Made by a program: the position numbers and the translations under genes
Shown here: piece after piece, positions 9,599-18,057 of the stretch
How positions within the stretch are numbered: the stretch's first letter is position 1
Layout of the letters: each line of letters opens with the position of its first letter
Source of the DNA: Bacteroidetes bacterium QH_7_62_13
GTDB taxonomy: Bacteria; Bacteroidota; Rhodothermia; Rhodothermales; Salinibacteraceae
Length of the DNA stretch: 33,128 nt
Assembly (NCBI GenBank): GCA_003023365.1
Contig: PXTG01000069.1
Span: 5,473-38,600 of the forward strand
Reading direction: 5' to 3'
The notes under the pieces: generated by a model
The model's input: only the letters and a program-made list of their open reading frames with translations
Database searches by the model: none
What the model was told of the DNA's origin: nothing

Positions 9599-10321
9599 TT
9601 ACGCCTTTGTCGAGGCCTGGGAGGTAGCCGCCTTCCGCTTGAGGGCCGAGAGCCAGCGCGTGATGTCGATGTCTTTGGGACAGGCCTCGTTGCAGTTGAA
9701 GATGGTGTAGCATTTCCAGAGGCCGTCTGGCGAATCGACCACGTCGAGCCGTTCCTCGGCGCCGTCGTCGCGGCTGTCAAATGTGTAACGGTAGGCCTTG
9801 AGCATGGCCGCGGGGCCGAGGTAATCCGGGTCCGCCCAGGTGGAGGGACAGGCGTGCGTGCACGCCCCACACATGATACACTTCGTCGCGTCCTCGATGA
9901 CCTCGTGCTCCTCGGGGCTTTGTTCGCGCTCGCGCTCCGGAGCCGGCCCATCGGTGATGAGCCACGGCTTCACGTCCCGGTACTTTTCAAAGAAGCGGCT
10001 CTGATCGATGACGAGGTCCTTCACGACCGGGGCGGAGGGAAGCGGGGCAAACGTGATGGTGTCTCCGTCCCCGTCCACCAGCTCCTGGACGAGTACGGAG
10101 CAGGCGAGCTTATTCTCACCGTTGATCTGCATCGCGTCGGAACCGCAGATGCCGTGCGCGCAACTCTTCCGGAAGGAGAGCGTCCCGTCCTCGTGCCACT
10201 TGACGTGGAGCAACAGGGAGAGGGCGCTATCCAGAGGATCGGCCGGCACCTCGTAGGACTCCCAGTGTGGCTCCTCGTCCTCGTCGGGATTATAGCGCTT
10301 GATCTCTACGTTCAAATCCAT
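9599..10321 (-). CDS. sdhB: Succinate dehydrogenase iron-sulfur subunit
   Basis: This is the electron-transfer subunit of complex II, passing electrons from FAD to quinone. All three clusters are visible in 240 residues. The [2Fe-2S] site is C54, C59, D62 (GICGSD) and C74; the Asp ligand also occurs in E. coli SdhB. The [4Fe-4S] site is C148-C151-C154 plus C158 (CIMCGACTHACPS). The [3Fe-4S] site is C204, C210 and C214 (CYTIFNCNEACPK). It is the last gene of sdhC-D-A-B, 81 bp after sdhA, and is followed by the strong terminator. Confidence 0.96.
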   Translation of the reverse strand: MDLNVEIKRYNPDEDEEPHWESYEVPADPLDSALSLLLHVKWHEDGTLSFRKSCAHGICGSDAMQINGENKLACSVLVQELVDGDGDTITFAPLPSAPVVKDLVIDQSRFFEKYRDVKPWLITDGPAPEREREQSPEEHEVIEDATKCIMCGACTHACPSTWADPDYLGPAAMLKAYRYTFDSRDDGAEERLDVVDSPDGLWKCYTIFNCNEACPKDIDITRWLSALKRKAATSQASTKA

Positions 10322-10402
10322 GAGCTACTCCGGTCGTTGTCTGTTTTCAAAAATAGTGCTTGCCCAGGGGCAGAATCGGTGGGAGGGCCCGGCGTCCAAT
10401 TC

Positions 10403-12145
10403 CTAATAGCTGCGTTCCTTCGGTTCGAAGCGAGTGATGACGACATCCTTGTCGTCGAACTCGTAATTGCCCTGGCAGTCGCTACGGAAGAGCGTATGCT
10501 TCAGCCACTTCTCGTCGTTACGCTCCTCGTAGTCTTCGCGGGAGTGCGCCCCGCGGCTCTCCGTTCGGTTGCGGGCAGACGCCGCAATGGCCTCGGCGTA
10601 GTCCACCATGAAGCCGACCTCGACGGCGTCCATCAGGTCGGTATTGAACCGCTTGCCCTTGTCGTCCACGACGACGTTCTTCGCTCGCTGTCGAAGCCCC
10701 TCGATGTCGTTGAGGGCCGTGGAAAGTGTGTTGTCGTTGCGGAAGACGGAGACGTTTTCCATCATCGTCTCCTGTAGTTCGGTGCGCACATTCACGGTGG
10801 GCTCACCCTCGTCCCGGGTGTTGGAGAGCAGGTCGTCGAGCATGTCGCGCGTGTCCTTCTCGGGCTCCTCCGGCAGCGGGGAAAAGTCCTTGCCCTGACG
10901 CACCTGCCGGGCCATCTCCATGCCGGTACGGCGGCCCATGACCACGAGCTCCAGCAGGGCGTTGGTGCCGAGCCGGTTGGCCCCGTGGATACTCACGCAC
11001 GCGCACTCACCCACGGCATAGAGGCCCGGGACGTACTCCCCGCGCTCGCCTTTCTCGACGTGGCCGTCCTCGTTGGCCGGAATGCCCCCCATCGCGTAGT
11101 GGCAGGTGGGCACCACCGGAATGGGCTCCTCCTTGGGGTTCACGGCCATGTAGGTTCGCGAAAACTCCGAAATCTCCGGCAGCTTCTCGTCCAGAATCTT
11201 CTCGTCGAGGTGGGTCAGATCGAGATGGACGTAGTTCTTGTCCTGAATGCCCCGCCCCTGGCGGATTTCTTTGTAGATGCACTGGCTCACCATGTCGCGC
11301 GGAGCGAGGTCCTTCACGGTCGGTGCGTAACGCTCCATGAAGCGTTCGCCCTCACTGTTTCGTAGGACGCCGCCTTCTCCGCGGGCCCCCTCCGTGATGA
11401 GGATGCCGAGGCGGTAGAGGCCCGTGGGATGAAACTGCACGAACTCCATGTCCTCCAGCGGGATGCCGTTGCGCAGCATGATGCCCATGCCGTCGCCGGT
11501 GCTAGCGTGGGCGTTGGAGGTCGTCTCGAAGGCACGGCCGTACCCCCCGGTGGCGAAGCAGACCTGCTTGGCGTGGAAGGTGTGGATTTCACCAGTCAGG
11601 ATTTCGTACGCCACCACGCCGGCGCACTCCCCATCCTCCGTCATGATGAGGTCGAGGACCTGAAACTCGTCGTAGAAACGGACCCCCTGTTTCGTGCACT
11701 GATCGTAGAGGGTATGGAGAATCGTATGCCCGGTACGGTCGGCGGCGTGGCACGACCGCTTCACCGGCGCCTCGCCGAAGTTGCGGGTGTGCCCGCCAAA
11801 CCGACGCTGGGAGATCGTGCCCTCCTCGTTTCGGCTGAAGGGCACGCCGTAGTGCTCCAGCTCCACGATCGTACGGGGCGCGTCCTTGCAGAGCGCCTCG
11901 ATGGCGTCCTGGTCGCCCACGTAGTCGCTGCCCTTCACCGTGTCGAAGGCGTGCCACAACCAGTGGTCTTCCTCCTCGTTGCCGAGGGCCGCGGCGATGC
12001 CGCCCTGAGCAGCGCCCGTGTGGGAGCGGAGGGGGTGGAGCTTCGAAACGACGCCGACGTCGGCGCCCCCTTCTCGGGCGTAGAGCGCGGCCATGAGGCC
12101 CGACCCGCCCGCTCCAACGACAACAACATCGTGCTCAAAAGTCAT
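10403..12145 (-). CDS. sdhA: Succinate dehydrogenase flavoprotein subunit
   Basis: It oxidises succinate to fumarate on covalently bound FAD in the membrane-attached soluble part of complex II. The 580 residues begin with the dinucleotide-binding GAGGSG (11-16), followed by [12 protein letters not shown], in which His42 should carry the [19 protein letters not shown] and a [14 protein letters not shown] segment near residue 390 are the conserved substrate and FAD-binding blocks. The length and C-terminal domain are those of SdhA rather than fumarate reductase or aspartate oxidase, which the membrane-subunit neighbours confirm. The ATG has no Shine-Dalgarno; instead the repeat array starts one base upstream. 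Confidence 0.96.
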   Translation of the reverse strand: MTFEHDVVVVGAGGSGLMAALYAREGGADVGVVSKLHPLRSHTGAAQGGIAAALGNEEEDHWLWHAFDTVKGSDYVGDQDAIEALCKDAPRTIVELEHYGVPFSRNEEGTISQRRFGGHTRNFGEAPVKRSCHAADRTGHTILHTLYDQCTKQGVRFYDEFQVLDLIMTEDGECAGVVAYEILTGEIHTFHAKQVCFATGGYGRAFETTSNAHASTGDGMGIMLRNGIPLEDMEFVQFHPTGLYRLGILITEGARGEGGVLRNSEGERFMERYAPTVKDLAPRDMVSQCIYKEIRQGRGIQDKNYVHLDLTHLDEKILDEKLPEISEFSRTYMAVNPKEEPIPVVPTCHYAMGGIPANEDGHVEKGERGEYVPGLYAVGECACVSIHGANRLGTNALLELVVMGRRTGMEMARQVRQGKDFSPLPEEPEKDTRDMLDDLLSNTRDEGEPTVNVRTELQETMMENVSVFRNDNTLSTALNDIEGLRQRAKNVVVDDKGKRFNTDLMDAVEVGFMVDYAEAIAASARNRTESRGAHSREDYEERNDEKWLKHTLFRSDCQGNYEFDDKDVVITRFEPKERSY

Positions 12146-12146
12146 A

Positions 12147-12202
12147 GTGCGTGGTGCGTGAAGTGTGATGAGTGAAGTGTGATGAGTGAAGCGTGACGAG
12201 TG
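12147..12202 (-). repeat. Array of eight seven-base repeats directly upstream of sdhA
   Basis: Read on the plus strand in steps of seven: gtgcgtg, gtgcgtg, aagtgtg, atgagtg, aagtgtg, atgagtg, aagcgtg, acgagtg. Every unit ends in GTG; on the minus (sense) strand they are CAC-starting heptads. Part of it can also be seen as three 14-bp units (12158-12199). It occupies the whole 5' leader next to the sdhA start codon, where a ribosome would bind. Confidence 0.8.
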
Positions 12203-12238
12203 AGAGCAGACCTCCTACTACAGACTGACTCGTTATCT

Positions 12239-12266
12239 CACGGATCACGATTCACGTTTCACACCC
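12239..12266 (+). repeat. Second heptad array in opposite orientation
   Basis: Four consecutive plus-strand heptads, cacggat, cacgatt, cacgttt and cacaccc, face the first array across 36 bp. The two arrays are partly complementary: GTGAAGCGTGA on one side matches the complement of the other, GTGAAACGTGA, in 10 of 11 bases. The sdhD-sdhA part of the transcript could therefore fold into a long hairpin. Confidence 0.7.
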
Positions 12267-12320
12267 CGATAGTGGGAAGCAGTATTTTCAGAATCGCCCT
12301 CTTTCGCCTGGGAATGCCGT

Positions 12321-12779
12321 TCACCACCCGGCCGTGATCACCGAGTACGTTCCAATGATGAACAGCCCCAGTGCCACGGTCCAGGAGAGCACGCTGGCGA
12401 TCAGGCGGCCCATCGGATTGCGGATGTAGTCGGTCATCACGTTGTTGAGCCCGTAGAAGCCATGGTGCAGGGCTACAATGAGGAAGAGAACATTGAAGCC
12501 CTTCCAGAGGAACGCATACACCGGATCGGCCAGGCGCTGCATCACGACCTGATAGGGGGTCGCTTCGGCGTCGGGCCCAAACCGGGCCTTCACCCCTTCT
12601 TTCGCCTCCTCGGGGTATTCAGGCATCTCATTCTTCTCCGTGACGACCTCGTGGGTGACGGACGCCACCTGGTGGTCGTAGTGCTGCACCCAAAAGTGGG
12701 TGATCAGCATGAAGACGAGAAACGTGCCCGTGATGCGGTGCAGAAACCAGTTCAGCGCGTTCGACTGAGAGGAAGCCAT
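12321..12779 (-). CDS. sdhD: Succinate dehydrogenase membrane anchor subunit SdhD
   Basis: This 152-residue protein has three likely membrane helices (about 13-32, 94-112 and 127-147). A conserved histidine region, ALHHGFYGLNNVMTDY (His105 and His106), suits heme or quinone binding by the complex II anchor. A polar loop of about 55 residues, rich in Glu, separates helices 1 and 2, longer than in E. coli and typical of an acidic halophile protein. Position between sdhC (51 bp upstream) and sdhA makes the assignment firm despite the poor conservation of anchors in general. Which anchor is called C and which D follows gene order. Confidence 0.88.
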   Translation of the reverse strand: MASSQSNALNWFLHRITGTFLVFMLITHFWVQHYDHQVASVTHEVVTEKNEMPEYPEEAKEGVKARFGPDAEATPYQVVMQRLADPVYAFLWKGFNVLFLIVALHHGFYGLNNVMTDYIRNPMGRLIASVLSWTVALGLFIIGTYSVITAGW

Positions 12780-12830
12780 GGATCGGAGAGAACTAAGGGT
12801 GGACGGTACGATGCAGAACGCAACTCGGCG

Positions 12831-13295
12831 TTAGAGGAAGAGCGACGGCATCGAGCCGGGTCCGAAGAGCCACTCCCCCAGCGCGTAGATCGACGGCCAG
12901 CCTCCGACGAGAATGATCAGAAGCGTCACCGCGCCCAGGGTTGCGAACAGCCGTTTTTGCTTCGGGCTCCAGCCGAGAAGATCAATCAGCACAATGCGGA
13001 GCCCATTCATGGCGTGGTAGGCGACCGCCACGAGGAGCGCAAACTCGCCCACCTTGAAGATGGGGCTGTGATACTTCGCAATCAGCGCATTAAAGGTTTC
13101 CGGATCCGTTAGTGCGGTTAGGCCCCAAATGTGAATGATGAGGTAGACGACGAGGCCCACCCCGGTGAGCCGGTGCATCATCCAGGCAAACATGCCGGTG
13201 CGGATCCGGTACCGCTGAAAGCGACTTTCCTGCTCGGCGGTTGCCGCGTCCTTCGACGACGCTTTCGGGGGGCGTTCTCGGGTGTCCACTGCCAT
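12831..13295 (-). CDS. sdhC: Succinate dehydrogenase cytochrome b556-type subunit SdhC
   Basis: First gene of the operon, 154 residues. After a polar N-terminus comes MFAWMMHRLTGVGLVVYL, the typical SdhC start of helix 1 with the conserved H-R-x-TG. Helix 2 contains AYHAMNGLRIVLID, in which His94 is the likely axial heme ligand. A third helix spans about 118-140. It anchors SdhAB in the inner membrane and helps form the quinone site. The promoter should lie in the 277-bp gap to citrate synthase; no clear box was recognised. Confidence 0.9.
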   Translation of the reverse strand: MAVDTRERPPKASSKDAATAEQESRFQRYRIRTGMFAWMMHRLTGVGLVVYLIIHIWGLTALTDPETFNALIAKYHSPIFKVGEFALLVAVAYHAMNGLRIVLIDLLGWSPKQKRLFATLGAVTLLIILVGGWPSIYALGEWLFGPGSMPSLFL

Positions 13296-13498
13296 AGCGG
13301 AAGAAAGCGTTGTGATGCAAAGGGAAAGGGTCCCAGGGAAATAAAGCGCACGCGAGAGCCGGCGTCCCGTTCCGGAGCGTCGGTTGACTCAACGATCTCG
13401 TTTCGATCGGGTACTGGGGGGAGACCCGGGCGCTGACCGCTCTGTGCTTGGGAAAAAGTGACCTACAAACTGCCTGCCAAAGGCACACACGGACGAGC

Positions 13499-13528
13499 AG
13501 GTGTCTGAGCATTTTCCCCCAGACACCT
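13499..13528 (-). other. Hairpin between citrate synthase and sdhC
   Basis: AGGTGTCTG (13499-13507) and CAGACACCT (13520-13528) form a perfect nine-base stem with a 12-base loop, 45 bp past the citrate synthase stop. No T run follows on the minus strand, so it may protect or weakly terminate the gltA transcript, or act at the sdh promoter, rather than be a classic terminator. Confidence 0.55.
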
Positions 13529-13572
13529 CTCGGCGTTGGGCCCGCAGGTCGGCGACTACAGACCGGCGTCGA

Positions 13573-14736
13573 CTATCGCTCCTCAACGGGGACGAAAGTC
13601 TTGTCCCGCTCGCCGACGTACTGGGCGCGGGGACGAATCAGACGGTTGTCTTCCCACTGCTCCAGAAGGTGAGACGTCCACCCGGCCGTGCGACTCAGTG
13701 CGAAGATGGGCGTGAAGAGATCGGGGTCGATGCCTAACTGGTAGTAGGTGGAGGCGCTGAAGAAGTCGACGTTCGGTGGCAATCCCTTGTCTTCCTTCAC
13801 CGTCTCCATAATTTCCATGCTGTACCGATACCACTTCATGTCTCCCTCCTCTTCACTCAGCTCCTTCACCATGTCCCGAAGAATAGCGGCGCGGGGATCC
13901 ATGGTCTTGTAGACGCGGTGCCCAAAGCCCATGACGCGTTCGCCGGCCTCCAGTCGCTCGCGGACGTATTCGGCGGGGTCGGCCCCTTTCTCGTCGATAT
14001 CCATGAGCATTCGCATTACCTCCCGATTGGCCCCCCCGTGAAGCGGTCCTTTGAGGGCGCCGATGGCCCCGGGGATTGCGGAGTACATGTCCGACATTGT
14101 CGACCCGATCACGCGGCTGGTGAAGGTGGATGCATTCAGCCCGTGGTCGGCGTGCAGCACCAGACAGACGTCGAAGGTGTGCTCGGCGGCCTCGCCCGGT
14201 TCTTCTCCGTTGAGCATGTAGAGGAAGTTGTGGGCCATCGAGCCGTGGTCGAGCGGGGAGACCGGATCGAGCCCCTTCCGCAGGCGATCGAAGGAGGCGA
14301 TGAGGGTCGGGATCTGGGACAAAATGCGAACGGCCTTCCGACGGTTGGCGGCCTCCGCCATCAGGTTGGCCTCGTCGTCGTACTGTCCGAGAGCGGAAAC
14401 GGCCGTTTGGAGCACCGCCATCGGGTGGGCGTCGTCGGGCACGTTGCGCAGGAAGTCGAGAACGGGCGCCGGCAGTGCGCGCTCGCTGCGAAGTTCCTGC
14501 CGCAGCCCGTCGAGCTCACTCTGCGTCGGGAGCTTCCCGTTGGCGAGCAGGTACACAACCTCCTCGAAGCAGGCGCCCTCGGCCAGGTCGTTGATATCGT
14601 ATCCCCGATAGATCAGCTGTCCGTTCTGCCCGTCAATGTCGGAAAGCGCGGACTCCAGGGCGATCACACCCTCCAGTCCCGGAGCCTTGATGGGCGCGTC
14701 GTCCGTCGTCAGCTCTTTTACGTCGTGGTCAGCCAT
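13573..14736 (-). CDS. gltA: Citrate synthase
   Basis: It condenses acetyl-CoA and oxaloacetate to citrate, the entry step of the TCA cycle. The 387 residues match the short, dimeric type found in Gram-positives and archaea, without the N-terminal extension of the NADH-regulated E. coli enzyme. Seen are LHADHGLNASTF (195-206), GPLHGGANREV with His233, MGFGHRVYK with His273, and NVDFFSA with Asp324; His233, His273 and Asp324 correspond to the catalytic triad. It could in principle be 2-methylcitrate synthase, which shares these motifs, but its place next to the sdh operon favours citrate synthase. It lies upstream of sdhC on the same strand, 277 bp away. Confidence 0.9.
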   Translation of the reverse strand: MADHDVKELTTDDAPIKAPGLEGVIALESALSDIDGQNGQLIYRGYDINDLAEGACFEEVVYLLANGKLPTQSELDGLRQELRSERALPAPVLDFLRNVPDDAHPMAVLQTAVSALGQYDDEANLMAEAANRRKAVRILSQIPTLIASFDRLRKGLDPVSPLDHGSMAHNFLYMLNGEEPGEAAEHTFDVCLVLHADHGLNASTFTSRVIGSTMSDMYSAIPGAIGALKGPLHGGANREVMRMLMDIDEKGADPAEYVRERLEAGERVMGFGHRVYKTMDPRAAILRDMVKELSEEEGDMKWYRYSMEIMETVKEDKGLPPNVDFFSASTYYQLGIDPDLFTPIFALSRTAGWTSHLLEQWEDNRLIRPRAQYVGERDKTFVPVEER

Positions 14737-15263
14737 AAGGATGGTCCGTTGAATGTCAAAACGTTGGAGAAGATGAATCAGGCCCCTGCATCGGATCCAG
14801 CGGTCATCGACTGGGTACGAGGGGCACCCCCGTTAGCGTGCACTAGCTGGGAGGCATGTGGGGTATAACGTAACAGGAAAATTGAGAGAGTCCAGGGAAG
14901 TCGTCGGGTCGTTCCTCGAATTTTTTTGTTTTTGCCAAAAACCTCATCCGGGCGTGGGTTTCTTCTTCAACGTCTAAGCTGAGTGCGGGACTCCCCAGTC
15001 TACAGATCCTAATGTACAGATCTGACCTACGTGCACGAATTTTCGGTGGACCCCCGTTTTCAGTAGGTCTCATCCGTCCTTGCACGCCCAGTTGGGAGAG
15101 TTCATTCCAGTATCCACTGTCTCAAGCAGGGGGCCGCAGTGACCCGGAAAAGAGGACCGGGCCAGACCAACTCGACCGGGTCCGGACGGCTCTGTGACGC
15201 CAACCACTCTCCACAGCGGGATCATTTTTCCCGACGCGTCAATACCCATTATGATACTTTCGT

Positions 15264-15283
15264 ACGTGGAGAAATTTCCACGT
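15264..15283. promoter_or_regulatory. Possible operator palindrome
   Basis: ACGTGGA and TCCACGT are perfect seven-base inverted arms around the AT-rich centre gaaatt. The 20-bp size suits a dimeric helix-turn-helix regulator. A TATGAT hexamer lies 9 bp upstream (15250-15255) with no good -35 partner. Function is inferred from symmetry only. Confidence 0.3.
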
Positions 15284-15409
15284 GGCTTGGGATGCCTCCT
15301 GACGACTGTTGAGACGAACAGTGGCTGGGTCCCAAAAACGGTCGGGACTGTCGGGGAGACGCGCCGATCATACGGTTTTGTCTCTCCGATTCAGGGTGCG
15401 GCGTAGGGT

Positions 15410-15438
15410 GCCGGTTGGTCGATGTTCGACCGACCGGC
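15410..15438 (+). other. Very stable 13-bp hairpin in the ribonuclease leader
   Basis: GCCGGTTGGTCGA pairs with TCGACCGACCGGC along all 13 positions (one G-U pair) around the loop TGT. No T run follows, so it is not a terminator. It lies about 365 bp before the ATG of the RNase E/G gene. In E. coli the rne leader carries hairpins through which RNase E controls its own messenger; a similar role here is a guess. Confidence 0.6.
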
Positions 15439-15536
15439 CGTCGGATCGATCGCTCTGCACGGCAGACGCGCGGTCCGGCCCTTTTCCGCACTCGACGCCT
15501 GTTGACGCCGTCCGTCGTTGGCATCCCGACGATCCA

Positions 15537-15554
15537 GTCGTCTCCCGAGACGAC
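15537..15554 (+). other. Second hairpin in the ribonuclease leader
   Basis: GTCGTCTC and GAGACGAC are perfect inverted arms separated by CC; in RNA the practical form is seven pairs with a CCCG tetraloop. It lies about 250 bp before the RNase start codon. Confidence 0.5.
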
Positions 15555-15802
15555 CCCCCTTTCGAAACCACTGCTCACGAGTCAAACCGTGCCCGAGCGC
15601 ACTGGTATCGGCGCAGGACCGGACGCGGGGCTTCGTACAGCGGAGCCGTTTTCCGCCTCCGTCCTGCCACGCGTACCCGCCGAGCTGAACAGGCGGGCGG
15701 TCCGCGTATCCTTCCTGACTACGACTGCTAACCGTCCTGCATGACTTTCCCGGACCTCATACATGCTGACCGGTGCGCGCTTCGGCACTCCCTACCCGAC
15801 CT

Positions 15803-17608
15803 ATGTCCAAAGAAATCGTCGTAAACGTTGGCGAGAGCCAAACCCGCATCGCCATCGTCGAAGATGGCAAGCTCGTAGAACTCTACATTGAGAATGCCGA
15901 GAACAAGCGCACGATCGGCAACCTTTGTCTCGGGCGCATCCGCAAGGTGATGCCCAGCATTCAGGCCGCGTTCGTCGACATCGGCCAGGAGCAGGATGCG
16001 TTTCTTCACTTCTCGGACCTTTCCGACAACCTCCCCTACCTGCTCGACTTCCTGGATCTCGACAAGCCGAAGGTCGAGGCCATCGACGTGCCGCCCGGCG
16101 AAAAGGACTGGGACAAGCGTCCCTCCGATATTCTCAATCGCGGCCAGGAAATCCTCGTTCAGATCACGAAGGAGCCAATTTCGAACAAGGGAAGCCGCAT
16201 CTCCACGGACCTTTCCCTGGCCGGGCGATTTCTGGTCCTGGTCCCCCTCCAGAACTACGTTGCCGTCTCGCGCAAAATTACCAACGACAAGGAGCGACGC
16301 CGCTTGAAAGCCCTCGCCGGCAGTCTGGTGCCCGATAACTTCGGGGTCATCGTGCGCACCGTGGCCGAGGACCGCGACGCTAAGTCGTTGGACAAGGACC
16401 TGAAGCTCCTTATGGAGCGCTGGCGCCGCGTCGAGAATCGGTTGCAGGAGAACCCCGATCCGCCCGCGTTGGTGCACGAAGACGTGGACATGGCGTCCTC
16501 TATCATCCGCGACCAGTTCTCGGAGGAGTACGATCGAATCTTCGTCGACCACGAGAACCTCTTCCATAGCATTCGCAGCTACGTGAAGGCCGTGGCCCCG
16601 AGCATGGTCGACCGGATCGACCTGCATGAGGGCGACCAGCCGGTCTTTGAGGCTGCCAGCATCCAGCAGGGGGCCGATCGGGCGTTCAAGGACCGCGTGG
16701 AGCTTCCGTCCGGCGGCTACCTGTTTATCGAACGGACCGAGGCGATGCACGTCGTCGACGTAAACTCGGGCCGTTCGGGAAAAGGCAAGTCGCAGGCCGA
16801 AAACTCCCTGAACGTAAATCTGGAGGCCGCCCGCGTCATCGCCCGTCAGATCCGGCTGCGCGACCTGGGCGGGATCATCGTGGTCGACTTCATCGACCTG
16901 CACGACGAGAAAGACAAGAAGAAGGTCTACGATGAGCTCAAGAAGGGCTTCAAGGACGACCGGGCGGTCACGAAAGTGTTGCCCATGAGCGACTTTGGGC
17001 TCGTGGAGATTACCCGTCAGCGGCTACGCCCCAGCATTACGACGACGTTTTCCTCGGCCAACGGGGCCCCGTCCCCCGACGACGAAGACGACGGGTCCGA
17101 CAAGCTTCGCCGGGCCGAACGCAAGATTCAACGGCTGGAGCAGGAAGTGGAGAAGCGCGAAGAGGAGGTCGAGCGCCTCAAGGAGCAGAAAGACGAGGAC
17201 GATGCCGACGAGAAAGCGGCGGAGGCGGAGCAACTCCGCGAGAAAATCCGGCACCTGGAGCGCCAGGTAGAGGAGGCTCGTGAGCGCGCGCAGGCCAGCC
17301 CCCAGGCCCCCACCGTCGATGGAGAGGCGGGCGGCCCCGTCCACACCCGAGAAGCGATGGCCTCCGCCAACGAGTTTGTAGAGAAGGTCGAACAGTGGAT
17401 CAGCGAGCATCGGGACCAGCATCGCGCAATCACCCTGCGCGTTCATCCGTTCACGGCCGCATTTCTCCAGCGTCCGGTGCCGAGCCACCCCACCCGCTGG
17501 TTCATGAACCATCTCGTGCGCGTTCACCTCGAAACCGACGACGACCTCGACCCGCTTACCTTCCACGTCGTTGATCCGCATGGCGAGCCGCTCACTGAAT
17601 CGGCGTGA
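15803..17608 (+). CDS. rng: Ribonuclease E/G family endoribonuclease with coiled-coil insert
   Basis: It cleaves single-stranded RNA in rRNA maturation and mRNA decay. From ATG 15803 it is 601 residues (an in-frame GTG at 15773 would add ten). The S1-like part is at about 35-125 (GNLCLGRIRKVMPSIQAAFV). The DNase I-like catalytic part has VVDVNSGRS with Asp319 and GGIIVVDFIDL with Asp362, spaced 43 apart exactly like Asp303 and Asp346 of E. coli RNase E. After EITRQRLRPS, where RNase E and G have the zinc-link CPxCxG, there are no cysteines. Instead comes an acidic linker and a heptad-rich coiled coil (about 433-500), then a C-terminal domain resembling the small domain. How it forms tetramers without the link is unclear. 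It is probably first in a run with the next genes. Confidence 0.9.
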   Translation: MSKEIVVNVGESQTRIAIVEDGKLVELYIENAENKRTIGNLCLGRIRKVMPSIQAAFVDIGQEQDAFLHFSDLSDNLPYLLDFLDLDKPKVEAIDVPPGEKDWDKRPSDILNRGQEILVQITKEPISNKGSRISTDLSLAGRFLVLVPLQNYVAVSRKITNDKERRRLKALAGSLVPDNFGVIVRTVAEDRDAKSLDKDLKLLMERWRRVENRLQENPDPPALVHEDVDMASSIIRDQFSEEYDRIFVDHENLFHSIRSYVKAVAPSMVDRIDLHEGDQPVFEAASIQQGADRAFKDRVELPSGGYLFIERTEAMHVVDVNSGRSGKGKSQAENSLNVNLEAARVIARQIRLRDLGGIIVVDFIDLHDEKDKKKVYDELKKGFKDDRAVTKVLPMSDFGLVEITRQRLRPSITTTFSSANGAPSPDDEDDGSDKLRRAERKIQRLEQEVEKREEEVERLKEQKDEDDADEKAAEAEQLREKIRHLERQVEEARERAQASPQAPTVDGEAGGPVHTREAMASANEFVEKVEQWISEHRDQHRAITLRVHPFTAAFLQRPVPSHPTRWFMNHLVRVHLETDDDLDPLTFHVVDPHGEPLTESA

Positions 17609-17766
17609 CGTTCTGCGGGGGCCGGAACAACCGACCGGCCCAGGCGGAATGAGGAGACGGTCGGAACCGCCCACGGCACTGTGTGAAGTATGTCTGTGCC
17701 GGTCGAGGGGCGTCGGGCGGTTCTGAACGCTACTCGCGGCCCTGCCGAACTCGCTCATTCGTGCGC

Positions 17767-18057
17767 ATGGACACGACGACGATCATCGAAGAACTCGAGG
17801 ACGTAGCCGGCCGGCTCGGGTTTGAGGTTCGAATTGAAAAGGGAAACTTCCGGGGAGGACGGTGCATCATGGGGGGGGAAGAACTCATCATGCTCAACAA
17901 GCGCCACCAGCCTGAGACCCGGCTTGTCGTACTGGCCGAGGCTCTTCGGGACGCCCCTCTTGACACCATCTACATGAAGCCGGCCGTGCGTCAGGCCCTT
18001 GAAGATACGTGGGCACAGCTCGACGCGGCGGAGGAGGCGACGCATGTCGACGGATGA
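17767..18057 (+). CDS. Conserved small protein of unknown function
   Basis: The 96-residue product from ATG 17767 has a compact, alternating pattern: IIEELEDVAGRLGFEVRIEKG, then FRGGRCIMGGEELIMLNKR, then LVVLAEALRDAPLDTIYMKPAVRQAL. I recall similar small proteins with 'GGxC...I.LNK..P...R...LA..L' in Bacteroidota and relatives, but know no function. An upstream ATG would add 28 arginine-rich residues unlike the rest, so it is not used. Its TGA overlaps the next gene, whose ATG lies 14 bases inside it, suggesting translational coupling with the phosphodiesterase. Confidence 0.7.
   Translation: MDTTTIIEELEDVAGRLGFEVRIEKGNFRGGRCIMGGEELIMLNKRHQPETRLVVLAEALRDAPLDTIYMKPAVRQALEDTWAQLDAAEEATHVDG

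Larger units (their letters stand above)
14737..15802. other. Gene-free 1-kb region and ribonuclease leader
   Basis: Open frames here are arginine-rich shadows without domain character. The left part contains the divergent start of citrate synthase and a T-rich stretch (14922-14937). Further on are a direct repeat tacagatc (15001-15008 and 15015-15022), an inverted repeat ACGTGGA/TCCACGT (15264-15283), and the two stable hairpins listed separately. Promoters for both flanking genes must be here, but none was recognised with confidence. Confidence 0.6.

Noticed and set aside
12147-12266. The heptad arrays as a CRISPR array
   Set aside because: Units are only seven bases with no unique spacers, and no cas genes are present.
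15194-15744. Several small open frames in the ribonuclease leader
   Set aside because: Arg- and Ser-rich, overlapping on both strands, with no motifs; hairpins and lack of codon character point to non-coding DNA.
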